A DNA stretch of 43,848 nt, from positions 1 through 43,848 of the forward strand of contig CABXRK010000013.1 of the NCBI GenBank assembly GCA_902514625.1. Direction: 5' to 3'. This document shows, in pieces, positions 1-8,992 of the stretch. The translations under genes were made by a program, and so were the position numbers. The notes beneath the pieces were generated by a model that worked only from the letters and a program-made list of their open reading frames with translations, did no database searches and had not been told where the DNA came from. Every line of letters starts with the position of its first letter. Position 1 is the first letter of the stretch. This DNA comes from an uncultured Bacteroidota bacterium (lineage in GTDB: Bacteria > Bacteroidota > Bacteroidia > Flavobacteriales > Flavobacteriaceae).

Positions 1-74
1 ATAAATTAAATTTTATTTTTTCAAAAACCTAGATGATAAACTAATTGTTTTAAAATACAAATCGGGATTTTGAT

Positions 75-2261
75 TTATAATAAATCAAATTGATAACTAT
101 ACTTAAGAATTATGCTTCTTGATTTTATATTGTCAAAAATATCATTGTCTTGAAAACTATTAAAAACTAAAAACAATCCAGTATTAGCACTCTTAGTCCA
201 TCCAAATTTCGCATTGACTGATGTGACATTTGAAATATTATTATACTGAACATAGCTTTGAATAAATATCCTTGGAGTAAAAGAATAAACAAATCTTGCA
301 CCACTAACAATTGCAGTTACATTTCCATTTGGCAACTTAAGTTTATTATAATTAAAGTTTAATTCAGAATTAAATTTATTTCCAAATTGAATAGTTGCTC
401 TGTTTGATGCAGAAAAACGATTACCTCCAAAATAACCTCCTATCTGCATTCGACTATAAAAATAAATTTTCTTGTTCTTATTTGTCATTAAAACAGGCAT
501 AAATTCAACGGATTTATAATTCCCTACTGGTATCTTCACTCCTTTTATAGAAAATTCTTGAAATACTCCTTCTTCTTTAAAATTAACCCCAGTATGAATT
601 TCAAAACTGCTTTCCCATTCCCAATGATTATCAATATGAAGAAAACTTGAGACTAATTGATTATCAAAATTTCTATAAGAATTTCCCCAAATATGAGGTC
701 TAATCTCCAAAAGTTTCCCCATATTTTTGACTCTAATAGCTTTAAAAATAAGGAATTCAGGTTTTTTAAATGCTTTTCTAGATAAAAATCCGACTTCAGG
801 GTTAAACCCTTCTCCTAGCTCGGTATAACCAGCAGCAATATTCCAGCCATCCCATTTATATTCTCCTTTAATTTTAAAAGCATAATCATCTAAATCAATT
901 CCTGGACTTGAACTTTTAGATACAAAACCAAAAATCTGAGCTTTTTCTCCTAGACCTAATTTACCATCAACTGCAAATACTCTATTGAAATGATCAACAC
1001 CAGATTTGGATCCATCCTTATTAATTAAAATTCCCCCAATAGAAGATCTAGTTCCAGAAAATTCATGATTTACCCTGGCAACAGTAAAATTATTTTTTCC
1101 TATTTGAGAAGACTTAACTTCATCAGTAAACATCGATAAAAATCCCACATTCGTTTCTCCAATTTTTCCAGATAATCTTGACCCTCCAATAATAGGGACC
1201 ATTTCTCCATCACCTCCAATTCCAATTCTTCTACTAAAAAATAAGTCTACTTCACCCGGACTTCCAACAGAAAACTGACCAGCATTTTCAAGAAAAAATG
1301 CTCTTTTTTCAGGAAAAAATAAATTGAATCTATCTAAATTAACTTGCTGATCATCAACTTCAACTTGAGCAAAATCAGTATTATATGTTAAATCTAATGT
1401 TAGAGCAGGAGTAATACTGTATTTTATTTCAGCACCAGATTCAATTTCAGATCTCGTATCTTTTGTTACATCTCCTAAAATATATGGAGTGAATTTTAAG
1501 TTTTTAGGTTTTTTTAAATTTATACCATTCATTTTACCTGACAATGAAACTTTTTTAATATCAAATCCTAATGGTAAAGATGCCCAAAAAGCTACTTCGT
1601 TATTTTTACTGATATTTCTTTGAAAATTTATACCCCAAGTTTTATTTAAACCTGGTGAAAATCTAATTGATTTAAATGGTATTTTAAACTCAGCACTCCA
1701 ACCATAATCCCCAATGCTTGTTTTAACATCCCAAGTTGAATCCCAATTTAAATTAGTTCCCCCTATAACTCCACCTTGTTGTCTAAAGCCTGAAGTAAAA
1801 TTTCCCTGACCTTCTTTATCTATCTGAGCATCATATTCAACTCCATTAGGATTAGTTCCAAACAAAAAACCGTTTTGTTGATCATTGTAAGTATCTATTA
1901 TGAAAAAAAAACTATCCTCATCACTTAAATTAGAATCTCTTGCAGAATCAGAAATGAAAATTTTATTAGGTTCTTTATCAAAACAAACAACACTAACATA
2001 TAAGTATTTTTCAGTATAACCAACCCTGATGTGAGTATCTTCTGAAATGATTGATCCATAACTAGGGGTGATTTGATAAAGAGAGTTAATTGGAGATACA
2101 TCTTTCCATAAAGATTCAGAAATGATTTCTCCATCAATTATTGGATCCTCAGATAAAACAGTGATATTAAATTCAGGTCTCTTTTTATAACTATCTTGTT
2201 GAGAAAATAAATTAGAAAAAATCAAAAAAAATAGTACGACTAGTAAAAAGAGATTTTTCAT
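75..2261 (-). CDS. DUF5916 outer-membrane protein with N-terminal CBM9-like domain
   Basis: Predicted exported outer-membrane protein of unknown substrate. The first ~20 residues form a signal peptide ending near FSQQD. Residues ~35-200 resemble the family-9 carbohydrate-binding-like domain that opens DUF5916 proteins (PIIDGEIISESLWKD, then an IRVGYTEKYLYVSVVCFD strand pair). The remaining ~500 residues alternate polar and aromatic residues like beta-barrel strands and contain the family-typical segment FFPEKRAFFLENAGQF (~residues 314-330). The protein ends YSYQFDLL, a plausible barrel C-terminus. Length 728 aa fits the family. The ATG lies 77 bp downstream of the P-II stop on the same strand, so co-transcription is possible but not shown. 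The biochemical role of DUF5916 proteins is not established to my knowledge, and no TonB-dependent partner is adjacent. Confidence 0.8.
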   Translation of the reverse strand: MKNLFLLVVLFFLIFSNLFSQQDSYKKRPEFNITVLSEDPIIDGEIISESLWKDVSPINSLYQITPSYGSIISEDTHIRVGYTEKYLYVSVVCFDKEPNKIFISDSARDSNLSDEDSFFFIIDTYNDQQNGFLFGTNPNGVEYDAQIDKEGQGNFTSGFRQQGGVIGGTNLNWDSTWDVKTSIGDYGWSAEFKIPFKSIRFSPGLNKTWGINFQRNISKNNEVAFWASLPLGFDIKKVSLSGKMNGINLKKPKNLKFTPYILGDVTKDTRSEIESGAEIKYSITPALTLDLTYNTDFAQVEVDDQQVNLDRFNLFFPEKRAFFLENAGQFSVGSPGEVDLFFSRRIGIGGDGEMVPIIGGSRLSGKIGETNVGFLSMFTDEVKSSQIGKNNFTVARVNHEFSGTRSSIGGILINKDGSKSGVDHFNRVFAVDGKLGLGEKAQIFGFVSKSSSPGIDLDDYAFKIKGEYKWDGWNIAAGYTELGEGFNPEVGFLSRKAFKKPEFLIFKAIRVKNMGKLLEIRPHIWGNSYRNFDNQLVSSFLHIDNHWEWESSFEIHTGVNFKEEGVFQEFSIKGVKIPVGNYKSVEFMPVLMTNKNKKIYFYSRMQIGGYFGGNRFSASNRATIQFGNKFNSELNFNYNKLKLPNGNVTAIVSGARFVYSFTPRIFIQSYVQYNNISNVTSVNAKFGWTKSANTGLFLVFNSFQDNDIFDNIKSRSIILKYSYQFDLL

Positions 2262-2338
2262 TTAATGAAATTAAATAATTATTTCTATAAAGAACAATGA
2301 AAAGTCTTTTATAATTTAATTTTAAATGAAATGATCTT

Positions 2339-2680
2339 CTAAAGTATGGCTTTTTTTCCTCTTACTTTTGTGCTCATCCTAATAGCATCTTCAACATTAT
2401 AAACAAAAATCTTTCCATCACCAACCTCACCATCAGAACCAAATTCTAAGATTTTATCAATACACTTTTCTAAATTTTCATCACTAACAACACAAATTAT
2501 CAATATTCGATTTTGAAGAGATAATGATTGTTCGGTTCCTCTATAAATTTTAGTATAAGTCTTTTGAAGTCCTGATCCGGATACAGGGATAACAGTAATA
2601 CATGGAATATCAATACTTTTTAACCCATTTTGAATAGATTTAAGTTTTGAAGGTCTAATAATTGCTTCAATTTTTTTCAT
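2339..2680 (-). CDS. glnK: P-II family nitrogen regulator (GlnB/GlnK-like) lacking Tyr51
   Basis: Trimeric P-II signal protein that senses ATP/ADP and 2-oxoglutarate and normally gates the ammonium channel. The family-defining features are KIEAIIRP at the N-terminus, Gly37-x-Gln39 of the T-loop base, and the B-loop GDGKIF at residues 87-92 with Lys90. Numbering matches the E. coli protein without gaps. The T-loop reads YRGTEQSLS, so the position of the uridylylated Tyr51 is Gln51. The C-terminal Arg103 position is Ser103, although Arg101 is kept. The gene lies 22 bp after amt on the same strand, the classical amtB-glnK pairing in reversed order (amt first). This context favours the GlnK role of blocking Amt. 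Ligand control without covalent modification is inferred. Confidence 0.9.
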   Translation of the reverse strand: MKKIEAIIRPSKLKSIQNGLKSIDIPCITVIPVSGSGLQKTYTKIYRGTEQSLSLQNRILIICVVSDENLEKCIDKILEFGSDGEVGDGKIFVYNVEDAIRMSTKVRGKKAIL

Positions 2681-2702
2681 GTTTTTTTATTTTACAATCA
2701 AA

Positions 2703-3959
2703 TTATTCATATGTAGAATATGACTGAACACCAAAAGATACCGCATCTATACCCGCTAATTCTTCTTCTCTTGAAATCCTAACTCCTACAAACTTTTGAA
2801 TTAATTTCATAATAATAAAAGTCAATATAAAAGAAAAAAATGCGATAACCAACACTCCTAGTATTTGAGTTATTAATAATTGAGAGCCTCCTCCAAAAAA
2901 TAGACCTCCTTCAGACGCGAAAAATCCTACTGCTACAGTTCCAAAAAATCCGTTTACTCCATGAACAGCAATTGCTCCTACCGGATCGTCAATTTGGATT
3001 TTATCAATAAAAACAACAGCTATATCTACAAGAATCCCAGCAATTAATCCAATAATTATAGCAGAATTTGGATCAACTACATTACACCCAGCAGTGATAG
3101 AAACTAATCCAGCTAAAACTCCATTAATTACCATTGTTATATCAATTTTACCATACTTAAAATAAGTATAAATCATAGTTGATACACCTCCAGCAGCTGA
3201 AGCTAAAAAAGTATTTGTTACCACAGTACCTATTAGTTCCCAATTTCCAACAGCTCCTAAAGTAGATCCAGGATTAAATCCAAACCATCCAAACCATAAA
3301 ATAAATCCTCCTAGGGCAGCTAAAGGTAAATTATGTCCTGGAATTGAATTTGGAACTCCATTTTTATCATACTTACCAATTCTTGGCCCAAGAACTATAG
3401 CCGCAGCTAAAGCAGCAAATCCTCCCATAGCATGAACAGCAGCCGAACCCGCGAAATCATTAAAACCTCTAAGAGCAAGCCATCCATTAGGATTCCATAC
3501 CCAATTGGCAACAATAGGATACATTATTGAACAAAATATAACAACTAGAAGGGTATAAGACCATAATTTCATTCTTTCGGCAAGTGCACCGGAAACAATT
3601 GAAATTGCAGCAATAGCAAATCCAAGTTGTATAAACCAAAATAACTTATTGGATACCGATAGACCAAGGCCTAAATCATAATTCATAATTCCTGTGTCAA
3701 AAGCAATCCAACCATTTGAGGCTCCATAAGCGATTCCAAAACCTACTATAAAAAAAGCAATCCCGCCAAAAACAACGTCAATAATAACTTTAGCAATTAT
3801 ACTCATTGCGTTTTTAGATCTAATGAAACCGGCTTCTAAAAATGCAAACCCCCCTTCCATAAAAAAAATCATTGCAGCACAAATAGCAACCCAAACAGTA
3901 TTGATTGCATTTACAAATTCAGTTTGTTGCTCTAAAGAAACTCTGGCAAAATCTTCCAT
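2703..3959 (-). CDS. amt: Ammonium transporter Amt
   Basis: Inner-membrane ammonium channel/transporter of the Amt/Rh family. The sequence shows about eleven hydrophobic segments, the signature DFAGSAAVHAMGG with Asp168 and the first pore His176, and the second pore histidine in AVHGVNGFFG (His333). Length 418 aa is typical. There is no obvious cleavable signal peptide; the N-terminus runs straight into the first helix at ~residue 22. It is the first gene of an apparent amt-P-II transcription unit, with a 256-bp AT-rich gap upstream shared with a divergent gene. I saw no TAnnTTTG element in that gap, so the promoter type is open; nitrogen control by another sigma factor would be possible but is not seen. 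Confidence 0.95.
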   Translation of the reverse strand: MEDFARVSLEQQTEFVNAINTVWVAICAAMIFFMEGGFAFLEAGFIRSKNAMSIIAKVIIDVVFGGIAFFIVGFGIAYGASNGWIAFDTGIMNYDLGLGLSVSNKLFWFIQLGFAIAAISIVSGALAERMKLWSYTLLVVIFCSIMYPIVANWVWNPNGWLALRGFNDFAGSAAVHAMGGFAALAAAIVLGPRIGKYDKNGVPNSIPGHNLPLAALGGFILWFGWFGFNPGSTLGAVGNWELIGTVVTNTFLASAAGGVSTMIYTYFKYGKIDITMVINGVLAGLVSITAGCNVVDPNSAIIIGLIAGILVDIAVVFIDKIQIDDPVGAIAVHGVNGFFGTVAVGFFASEGGLFFGGGSQLLITQILGVLVIAFFSFILTFIIMKLIQKFVGVRISREEELAGIDAVSFGVQSYSTYE

Positions 3960-4215
3960 ATATTTTTAATTATTTATTTAATTTATGTTAAATACTTTAA
4001 TAAATATTGCTATTTATATTATAAAATAAACCTAATTTGCATTTTTTATTTAAATTTTAAACATTTCATATTTTTCAATTAATAAAATTATGAACATCTA
4101 AAAAAAACACGATATAAAATATAATATTCACAAAAAATCTCCATTTAAGGTGTTTTTTAAAAATAAATACAGAATAATTTTAAGTATTTTTACTTGAGAT
4201 TAAACACTTTATTAT

Positions 4216-4758
4216 ATGAAAAAATTATTATTAATATTCATTCTTAATTCTAGTCTTCTATCAAACTTACTTAGCCAAGAATTAATAATTGGAAAAGAGA
4301 TAATTAAACCCGGAATTGTTGCAATTTTCGAAGGAGCTATAAAAGATATGGTCTTTCCTCTTTCGAATAATTTAAAAGAAAATGAAACAAATGTCCATAT
4401 CGAAGCTAGAGTAAACTGGAACAATAAAAATACTCCTAAAGGATCACCAGCTGGAGGTTTTATTCCATATTTAGTTATAAATTGTTTAATAAAAAATCAA
4501 TCTTCAAATTTGAAAACTTTTATTGATCTTATTCCGCATATTAATCTGATTGATAATTTCCATTATGCTAGAAATATTTCTCTCCCAGGAAAAATTAATG
4601 ATTTGTATACGGTTGAATTTGCAATTAACCCACCTTCTAGGTATTCATTATCATTTCATAAAGATTGGATTGAAAAATATAATAAAGCTTTAATTAAACC
4701 AATGAAATATGTTTATAGGGATATTAATTTTAAACAAATAGCTGAAGCATCAAGATAA
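4216..4758 (+). CDS. Periplasmic Tp34/P19-like (iron/copper transport-associated) protein
   Basis: Probable periplasmic metal-binding protein of the Tp34/P19/FetP family, which assists Fe uptake and binds Cu. A signal peptide covers residues 1-21 (…SNLLSQ). The family pattern is visible: NVHIEARV (His61, Glu63) matching the usual D-I-H-L-E-A-D-I strand, GGFIPYLVINCLI (81-93) matching W-V-P-Y-L-x-V-x-Y-x-I, NFHYARNISLPG (114-125) with His116, then YTVEFAINPPS (131-141) and His148. The Met-containing loop of the family (M-P-M before H-Y-G) reads LIPHINLIDN here, so His108 appears to replace a ligand Met. No FTR1-like permease or FetM partner is adjacent; the gene stands alone on plus, divergent from amt. 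The family call rests on motif memory without an alignment. Confidence 0.6.
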   Translation: MKKLLLIFILNSSLLSNLLSQELIIGKEIIKPGIVAIFEGAIKDMVFPLSNNLKENETNVHIEARVNWNNKNTPKGSPAGGFIPYLVINCLIKNQSSNLKTFIDLIPHINLIDNFHYARNISLPGKINDLYTVEFAINPPSRYSLSFHKDWIEKYNKALIKPMKYVYRDINFKQIAEASR

Positions 4759-4763
4759 AAAAT

Positions 4764-4910
4764 CTACCTCTTTATAAAATAAGATATTATTAACAATAGA
4801 AATCCGAACCCAAATATTATTTCTTTATTTTCTAACAAAAAATCAAAAAATGAAAGAATAATTGCTAAACCAATTAAAGAAAAACCTATATTTTTTAAAA
4901 CAAACTTCAA
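4764..4910 (-). CDS. Possible 48-aa two-helix membrane protein (TTG start)
   Basis: Small open frame between the GH2 stop and the convergent Tp34-like gene. It would start with TTG at 4910, 12 bp after the GH2 stop, and end with TAG at 4764-4766. The product has two hydrophobic stretches, IGFSLIGLAIILSFFDFLL and IIFGFGFLLLIISYFI, separated by a charged turn (ENKE) and closed by KR, which is a sensible membrane-hairpin composition. There is no in-frame ATG, and the upstream stop lies two codons before the TTG. AT-rich DNA produces chance hydrophobic frames, so this is tentative. I recognise no family. Confidence 0.35.
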   Translation of the reverse strand: MKFVLKNIGFSLIGLAIILSFFDFLLENKEIIFGFGFLLLIISYFIKR

Positions 4911-4922
4911 TTTTTATATGGT

Positions 4923-7715
4923 TTATTTTTTTAAAATTAAACTTGGATCAATTGGATAACGACCAAATAATCTGCCATAAACAGCGACCCCGCCGTCATC
5001 TTCAGTCTGAATTCGAACTTTTAAACTTCCATCTTCAATAGATTCAAATAATTCTTCTTTGCTAATAGGCACTTTAATTAAATATCCATAAGAGCCAGCT
5101 TCTTTTAGAGTTCTATCTTCTAGTTGATTGTGCCATGATAAAACTCCTCTGTGGTCTGCCGGATCGTCTTCCAGATCATAGGTTTTGTAAAATTTATCAT
5201 TGACATAAATATCTATATTTGAGGGAAATTTTATTTCGTCAGTCATAGGATAAGAATTTGGATTTCTACTAGGACTTAATTTTGAACCTTTCATGTAGTC
5301 TAATCCATCTTCTCTAAATTCGTCATCACTTTTATCTTTATCAAAGAATTCTTTGGCTGATGCCTCAACTATAAAAAAAGCATCTTTAATATTATTTATA
5401 TTTTTAGGTAGATCGAACTTATATTCAAAAAAACCTTTTCCAAAACCGTTTATTTTTTTTCCATTCATAATATCAGAATTTTTAATACTCCAATCCGATT
5501 TAGAAAATTCGTCAGGATTTTTACTAATAACACTTACATTTGAAATTTTCTCATCTGTTAATACATTAAAGTGCATGAAATTTCTGTGTAATACTTTATT
5601 ATTTAATGATTTCACTTTAATTAATAATTTAGATAATCCACTGATATTTGGAGATATTATTTCAATTGGGGTTATCTCTTTATTCATCCATTTTTTATAA
5701 TCAATTAAAAATGAGTTTGATAAAATTTTATTTGACTCCCCAATATAATTAGTATGTATCAATTCATATTCTATTTTTAATTTTTCACCATAATTAATAT
5801 CTGTCATTGATGATAAATATAATGGGATTTTTAACTTTTGATTACCATTAACTGTTTTACATATTTCATTTCCGGTTGACAAATAAATTGGGGAATGAAA
5901 ATCATTGATTGTCATACCATCCATTATCTCTGATAGCCCTGTATATTTATTTGTTCGATCAAACTTCCAGTATCCGTTCCATTCATTAATTACATCGTGA
6001 TGTTCAGTGTATAGCCATCCTGAAACTTCTGGATATTTTCTGTAAGAATTCATCATACGATGATAATCATAACTCCAATCTACATCACCTGTACTTCCAT
6101 TATATCCCCAAACATTGCCACATTCAGAATTTAAAAATGGTTGATTTTGCTGAGACCAACCATCATAATACAAATGATTTCCACCTTTATAATTTTTTTC
6201 AGTTTGATCTTTTAAGTAGTCTTCCCATTCATATCCAGGTAAATAAGCATGCCATGAGTTTATATCTGTTGCAGTGTGAAGACCACCACAACATGGAGAA
6301 TTATCCTCAATAAGTCTTGATTGATCTAGAGATTTAGCCAAGTAATACATTGATGTGACCCAAGCATATGTCTCAGGAAGAATTATGTTTCCTTCATTCT
6401 CCCAGGGTCCTTCATTACTAATTTCAACCTGCTTTGTTTTCAACCCCCACTGTTCATTAAAAATTACCCATGAGATAATTGATGGGTGGTTGTAATCTCT
6501 TTTTATCATTTGCCTTAATGTATATTCTGACTCAGCTTTCATTAGTTTATTTGGTTCACCCCATGAATTGGGTAAGTCCTCTACTACTAAAAGACCTAGT
6601 TTATCTGCCCAATACAATTTTCTTGGAACTTCAACTTTAATATGAACTCTAATTCCATTTAATCCTATGGACTTACTTCTTAGTATTTCTTCCTTAATAA
6701 AAGCATCATTTGGAAAAGCATAATATCCATCAGAATGATAGGATTGATCTAAAGCAAATTGAAGATAAATAGGCTTATTATTTAAAGCTACGTAAGGAAA
6801 TTCTGTTCCAGGTAAATTTTCAACAGAAACTTTACGCATTCCAAAATAAGAATTTACAATATCATCATCTAACGTAGCCTCTACATCATATAAATATGGA
6901 TCTTCTAAAGTCCACAAATGCATTTTAGGAATCTCTATATCAAAACTCCGCTTAATTTGACCTGGTTTTATAATTATTTGCTTTTCTATAAAACCATTTT
7001 CTGTCTTTATTCTAATTAATAGAGGTGATTTTTTAGTAGCATAATTTTCAAGATAAATTTTAACATTAACTTTTTTATTGTCAATATCTGGAGTAAAATG
7101 GATAGCATCCAAAAATTGATTTCCCCGTGATTCCAAATAAACTGTCTGCCATATACCTCTAGCATTTCCATAACCCTGTTTTCCATATAAGGCATGTCCT
7201 CTTTTAAATTTTTCTGGATCACCAGCATTATCATCAACTCTTAAAATTAGATTTTGAAGCTCTCCATATTTTAAATATGGGGTCAAATCAAAAGAGAAAG
7301 GAATATACCCTCCTTGATGTTTACCTAATAGTTTTCCATCTAACCAAACAGAAGTTTCCCAATCTGAAGCACCAATTGTAAGAAATGTTTTTTTTTCTTT
7401 CCATTTATTGGGAACTGTAATAGCTCTTCTATACCAACCTATATTTGCTTCATCATTAATCCCTGATAATTTTGATCCCCAAGGGAAAGGAACCGTTATT
7501 TTTTTATCGAATTCAACTTCACCTTTATACCATTGTTCTTTAATCCCCTTATCCTCAGCGTCAAATTTAAAATCCCATTCCCCATTTAAATTTTCCCATA
7601 TAGGTCTTTGAAAATCTGGCCTGGGATGCTCTGGAAGTGGAACTTGAGCATCAAGATAAAATAGATTAAATAAAAGCATGAAAATACAAATACTATACTT
7701 ATATACTTTCTTCAT
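4923..7715 (-). CDS. Exported glycoside hydrolase family 2 (beta-galactosidase/glucuronidase-like)
   Basis: Retaining beta-glycosidase predicted to act in the periplasm or be anchored outside. I start at the ATG at 7715, because the longer frame begins with TTG two codons earlier. A signal peptide covers ~residues 1-23 (…LFYLDAQ). GH2 domains in order: sugar-binding jelly roll (~30-195, with WYRRAITVP and GKHQGGYIPFSFDLT), Ig-like domain (~205-300), TIM barrel (~305-600) and a C-terminal extension of ~330 residues. The acid/base is Glu421 in SWVIFNEQWG and the nucleophile is Glu531 in FLNSECGNVWG. Length (930 aa) fits the long Bacteroidetes GH2 proteins. No SusC/SusD, sulfatase or other CAZyme is adjacent, so the substrate cannot be inferred from context. 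A promoter-like element sits upstream at 7761-7768. Confidence 0.88.
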   Translation of the reverse strand: MKKVYKYSICIFMLLFNLFYLDAQVPLPEHPRPDFQRPIWENLNGEWDFKFDAEDKGIKEQWYKGEVEFDKKITVPFPWGSKLSGINDEANIGWYRRAITVPNKWKEKKTFLTIGASDWETSVWLDGKLLGKHQGGYIPFSFDLTPYLKYGELQNLILRVDDNAGDPEKFKRGHALYGKQGYGNARGIWQTVYLESRGNQFLDAIHFTPDIDNKKVNVKIYLENYATKKSPLLIRIKTENGFIEKQIIIKPGQIKRSFDIEIPKMHLWTLEDPYLYDVEATLDDDIVNSYFGMRKVSVENLPGTEFPYVALNNKPIYLQFALDQSYHSDGYYAFPNDAFIKEEILRSKSIGLNGIRVHIKVEVPRKLYWADKLGLLVVEDLPNSWGEPNKLMKAESEYTLRQMIKRDYNHPSIISWVIFNEQWGLKTKQVEISNEGPWENEGNIILPETYAWVTSMYYLAKSLDQSRLIEDNSPCCGGLHTATDINSWHAYLPGYEWEDYLKDQTEKNYKGGNHLYYDGWSQQNQPFLNSECGNVWGYNGSTGDVDWSYDYHRMMNSYRKYPEVSGWLYTEHHDVINEWNGYWKFDRTNKYTGLSEIMDGMTINDFHSPIYLSTGNEICKTVNGNQKLKIPLYLSSMTDINYGEKLKIEYELIHTNYIGESNKILSNSFLIDYKKWMNKEITPIEIISPNISGLSKLLIKVKSLNNKVLHRNFMHFNVLTDEKISNVSVISKNPDEFSKSDWSIKNSDIMNGKKINGFGKGFFEYKFDLPKNINNIKDAFFIVEASAKEFFDKDKSDDEFREDGLDYMKGSKLSPSRNPNSYPMTDEIKFPSNIDIYVNDKFYKTYDLEDDPADHRGVLSWHNQLEDRTLKEAGSYGYLIKVPISKEELFESIEDGSLKVRIQTEDDGGVAVYGRLFGRYPIDPSLILKK

Positions 7716-7760
7716 AAACAATCTAGTTTTATAATTAATGTTTTCATGTGCTATTTATTC

Positions 7761-7768
7761 CAAAACTA
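7761..7768 (-). promoter_or_regulatory. Bacteroidetes -7 element upstream of the GH2 gene
   Basis: On the minus strand the bases read TAGTTTTG, an exact match to the Bacteroidetes TAnnTTTG -7 consensus. It lies about 45 nt upstream of the GH2 ATG, giving a leader of roughly 35-40 nt. I see no TTG at the usual -33 spacing, so support is partial. Confidence 0.4.
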
Positions 7769-7803
7769 ATAATATTATTTTTAATTTCTTAAACACCATT
7801 AAA

Positions 7804-8739
7804 TTAAAATAAAGAATCAATAATCTTAAAAACTGTTTCTGCCATTTTATTACCTCTATTATCTAAAAGTGGATTAATTTCACTAATCTCTAACGAAATC
7901 ACTTTTCCACTTAAAATTAGATTTTTTAAAATTTTAATAATTTCATCAGAATCAAATCCTTTAGAAACAGGCGTTCCTGTGCCTTTTGAAATTAAATCAC
8001 AATCTAAGCTGTCAACGTCAAAAGATATATATATAATTTCAACATTTTCAAGTTGTTTCAAAGCTTCATTAACACATACATCAATTCCTCTTTGACGAAT
8101 TCCATCAACCGAATAACAATTAATTTTATTTTCTTGAATTATTTTTTTTTCAGAATCCTCATATGAACGAAGACCAAAGTAAATAAAATTTGATGGTGAA
8201 ATTTTTGTGTTCGAATTATTAATATTTTTTAAATTTTTCCAGCTTTTTAAAGTTTTTTCATCAACTCTATTTGAACTATTTTTAATATTATCTAAATTCA
8301 TAGCAGCGGCTACAGCCATACCATGAACATTTCCTGACGGAGAAGTGAAAGGAGAATGTAGATCTGCATGAGCATCAATCCATATAACCCCAAGATTTTT
8401 TTTAGGAAAAGCGGAACAAATTCCTGCAATAGTTCCAATTGATGATGAGTGATCTCCAGAAATAATTAAAGGAAAAAAATTATTTTTTAATTCTCTTAAA
8501 GTCACTTCTGAAAGTCTTTCACATTGTTCTACAACATAATTAATCCTTTTGGCAAAATTTTGCTTTACCTTATTATAAATTGATTCATTATGAGTTACAA
8601 CATCAACAAAGGGATAGTGATTAAAAAAATCATTATTAGAATTAATCGCAGCTATTTCAAGTGCATCAATGCCAATATCAGATCCTCTTGTCCCAGCTCC
8701 AACATCTGACCTGTTTTTAATTATTTTTAAATTTTTCAT
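7804..8739 (-). CDS. rocF: Arginase (ureohydrolase family)
   Basis: Binuclear Mn hydrolase predicted to convert arginine to ornithine and urea in the cytoplasm. All six metal ligands of the family are present: His97 (SGDHSSSIGT), Asp122/His124/Asp126 (IDAHADLHS) and Asp241/Asp243 (SFDVDSLDCD). The loop TSPSGNVHGM (132-141) is the arginase version that contacts the alpha-amino/carboxyl end of arginine, which favours arginase over agmatinase or formimidoylglutamase. Length 311 aa is normal. It follows the small membrane-protein gene by 12 bp on the same strand, so the two are probably co-transcribed. No urease or ornithine aminotransferase is nearby. Substrate preference is inferred from the loop. 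Confidence 0.82.
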   Translation of the reverse strand: MKNLKIIKNRSDVGAGTRGSDIGIDALEIAAINSNNDFFNHYPFVDVVTHNESIYNKVKQNFAKRINYVVEQCERLSEVTLRELKNNFFPLIISGDHSSSIGTIAGICSAFPKKNLGVIWIDAHADLHSPFTSPSGNVHGMAVAAAMNLDNIKNSSNRVDEKTLKSWKNLKNINNSNTKISPSNFIYFGLRSYEDSEKKIIQENKINCYSVDGIRQRGIDVCVNEALKQLENVEIIYISFDVDSLDCDLISKGTGTPVSKGFDSDEIIKILKNLILSGKVISLEISEINPLLDNRGNKMAETVFKIIDSLF

Positions 8740-8751
8740 TATAAAAAAATC

Positions 8752-8961
8752 TCACGATTCAAATTTGATTTTTTCAATTACAGCTTGCCCAAAAATACAT
8801 AAGCCAGTGTTTGTAACAACTAATGCAAAACTTCCAAAATAGACCCAATAACTTGACTCTTGATATTTCATTATAATTGCTTCACCTAGAAGTGAAAGAC
8901 CAAAACCAAATGTGATTAATCCCAAAACTGAATACAATAACCATTTAATTTTTTGATTCAT
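8752..8961 (-). CDS. Small two-helix membrane protein, unknown function
   Basis: 69-residue protein with two clear hydrophobic segments (residues ~7-30, WLLYSVLGLITFGFGLSLLG, and ~39-58, WVYFGSFALVVTNTGLCIFG) and charged ends (MNQKIK…, …EKIKFES). I do not recognise a named family; similar small proteins occur in flavobacteria as conserved hypotheticals. The ATG is preceded by a TAnnTTTG element at 8985-8992, and the stop is 12 bp before the arginase ATG. This makes it the leader gene of a two-gene unit. Nothing in the sequence indicates a catalytic role. Confidence 0.65.
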   Translation of the reverse strand: MNQKIKWLLYSVLGLITFGFGLSLLGEAIIMKYQESSYWVYFGSFALVVTNTGLCIFGQAVIEKIKFES

Positions 8962-8984
8962 TAATTTCGATTTTAAAGTTTATT

Positions 8985-8992
8985 CAAAAATA
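8985..8992 (-). promoter_or_regulatory. Bacteroidetes -7 element for the small membrane protein-arginase unit
   Basis: The minus strand reads TATTTTTG, matching TAnnTTTG, 24 nt upstream of the ATG at 8961. A TTG at the ideal -33 distance is not visible (the nearest is ~28 nt away), so this is a partial match. Confidence 0.4.

Noticed and set aside
1-74. Gene fragment at the left edge
   Set aside because: No open frame of note in either strand; only AT-rich sequence after the DUF5916 stop.
3960-4215. Possible riboswitch or nitrogen-control site ahead of amt
   Set aside because: Only AT-rich sequence; I found no stable stem, no TAnnTTTG and no sigma-54-type GG-N10-GC pattern.
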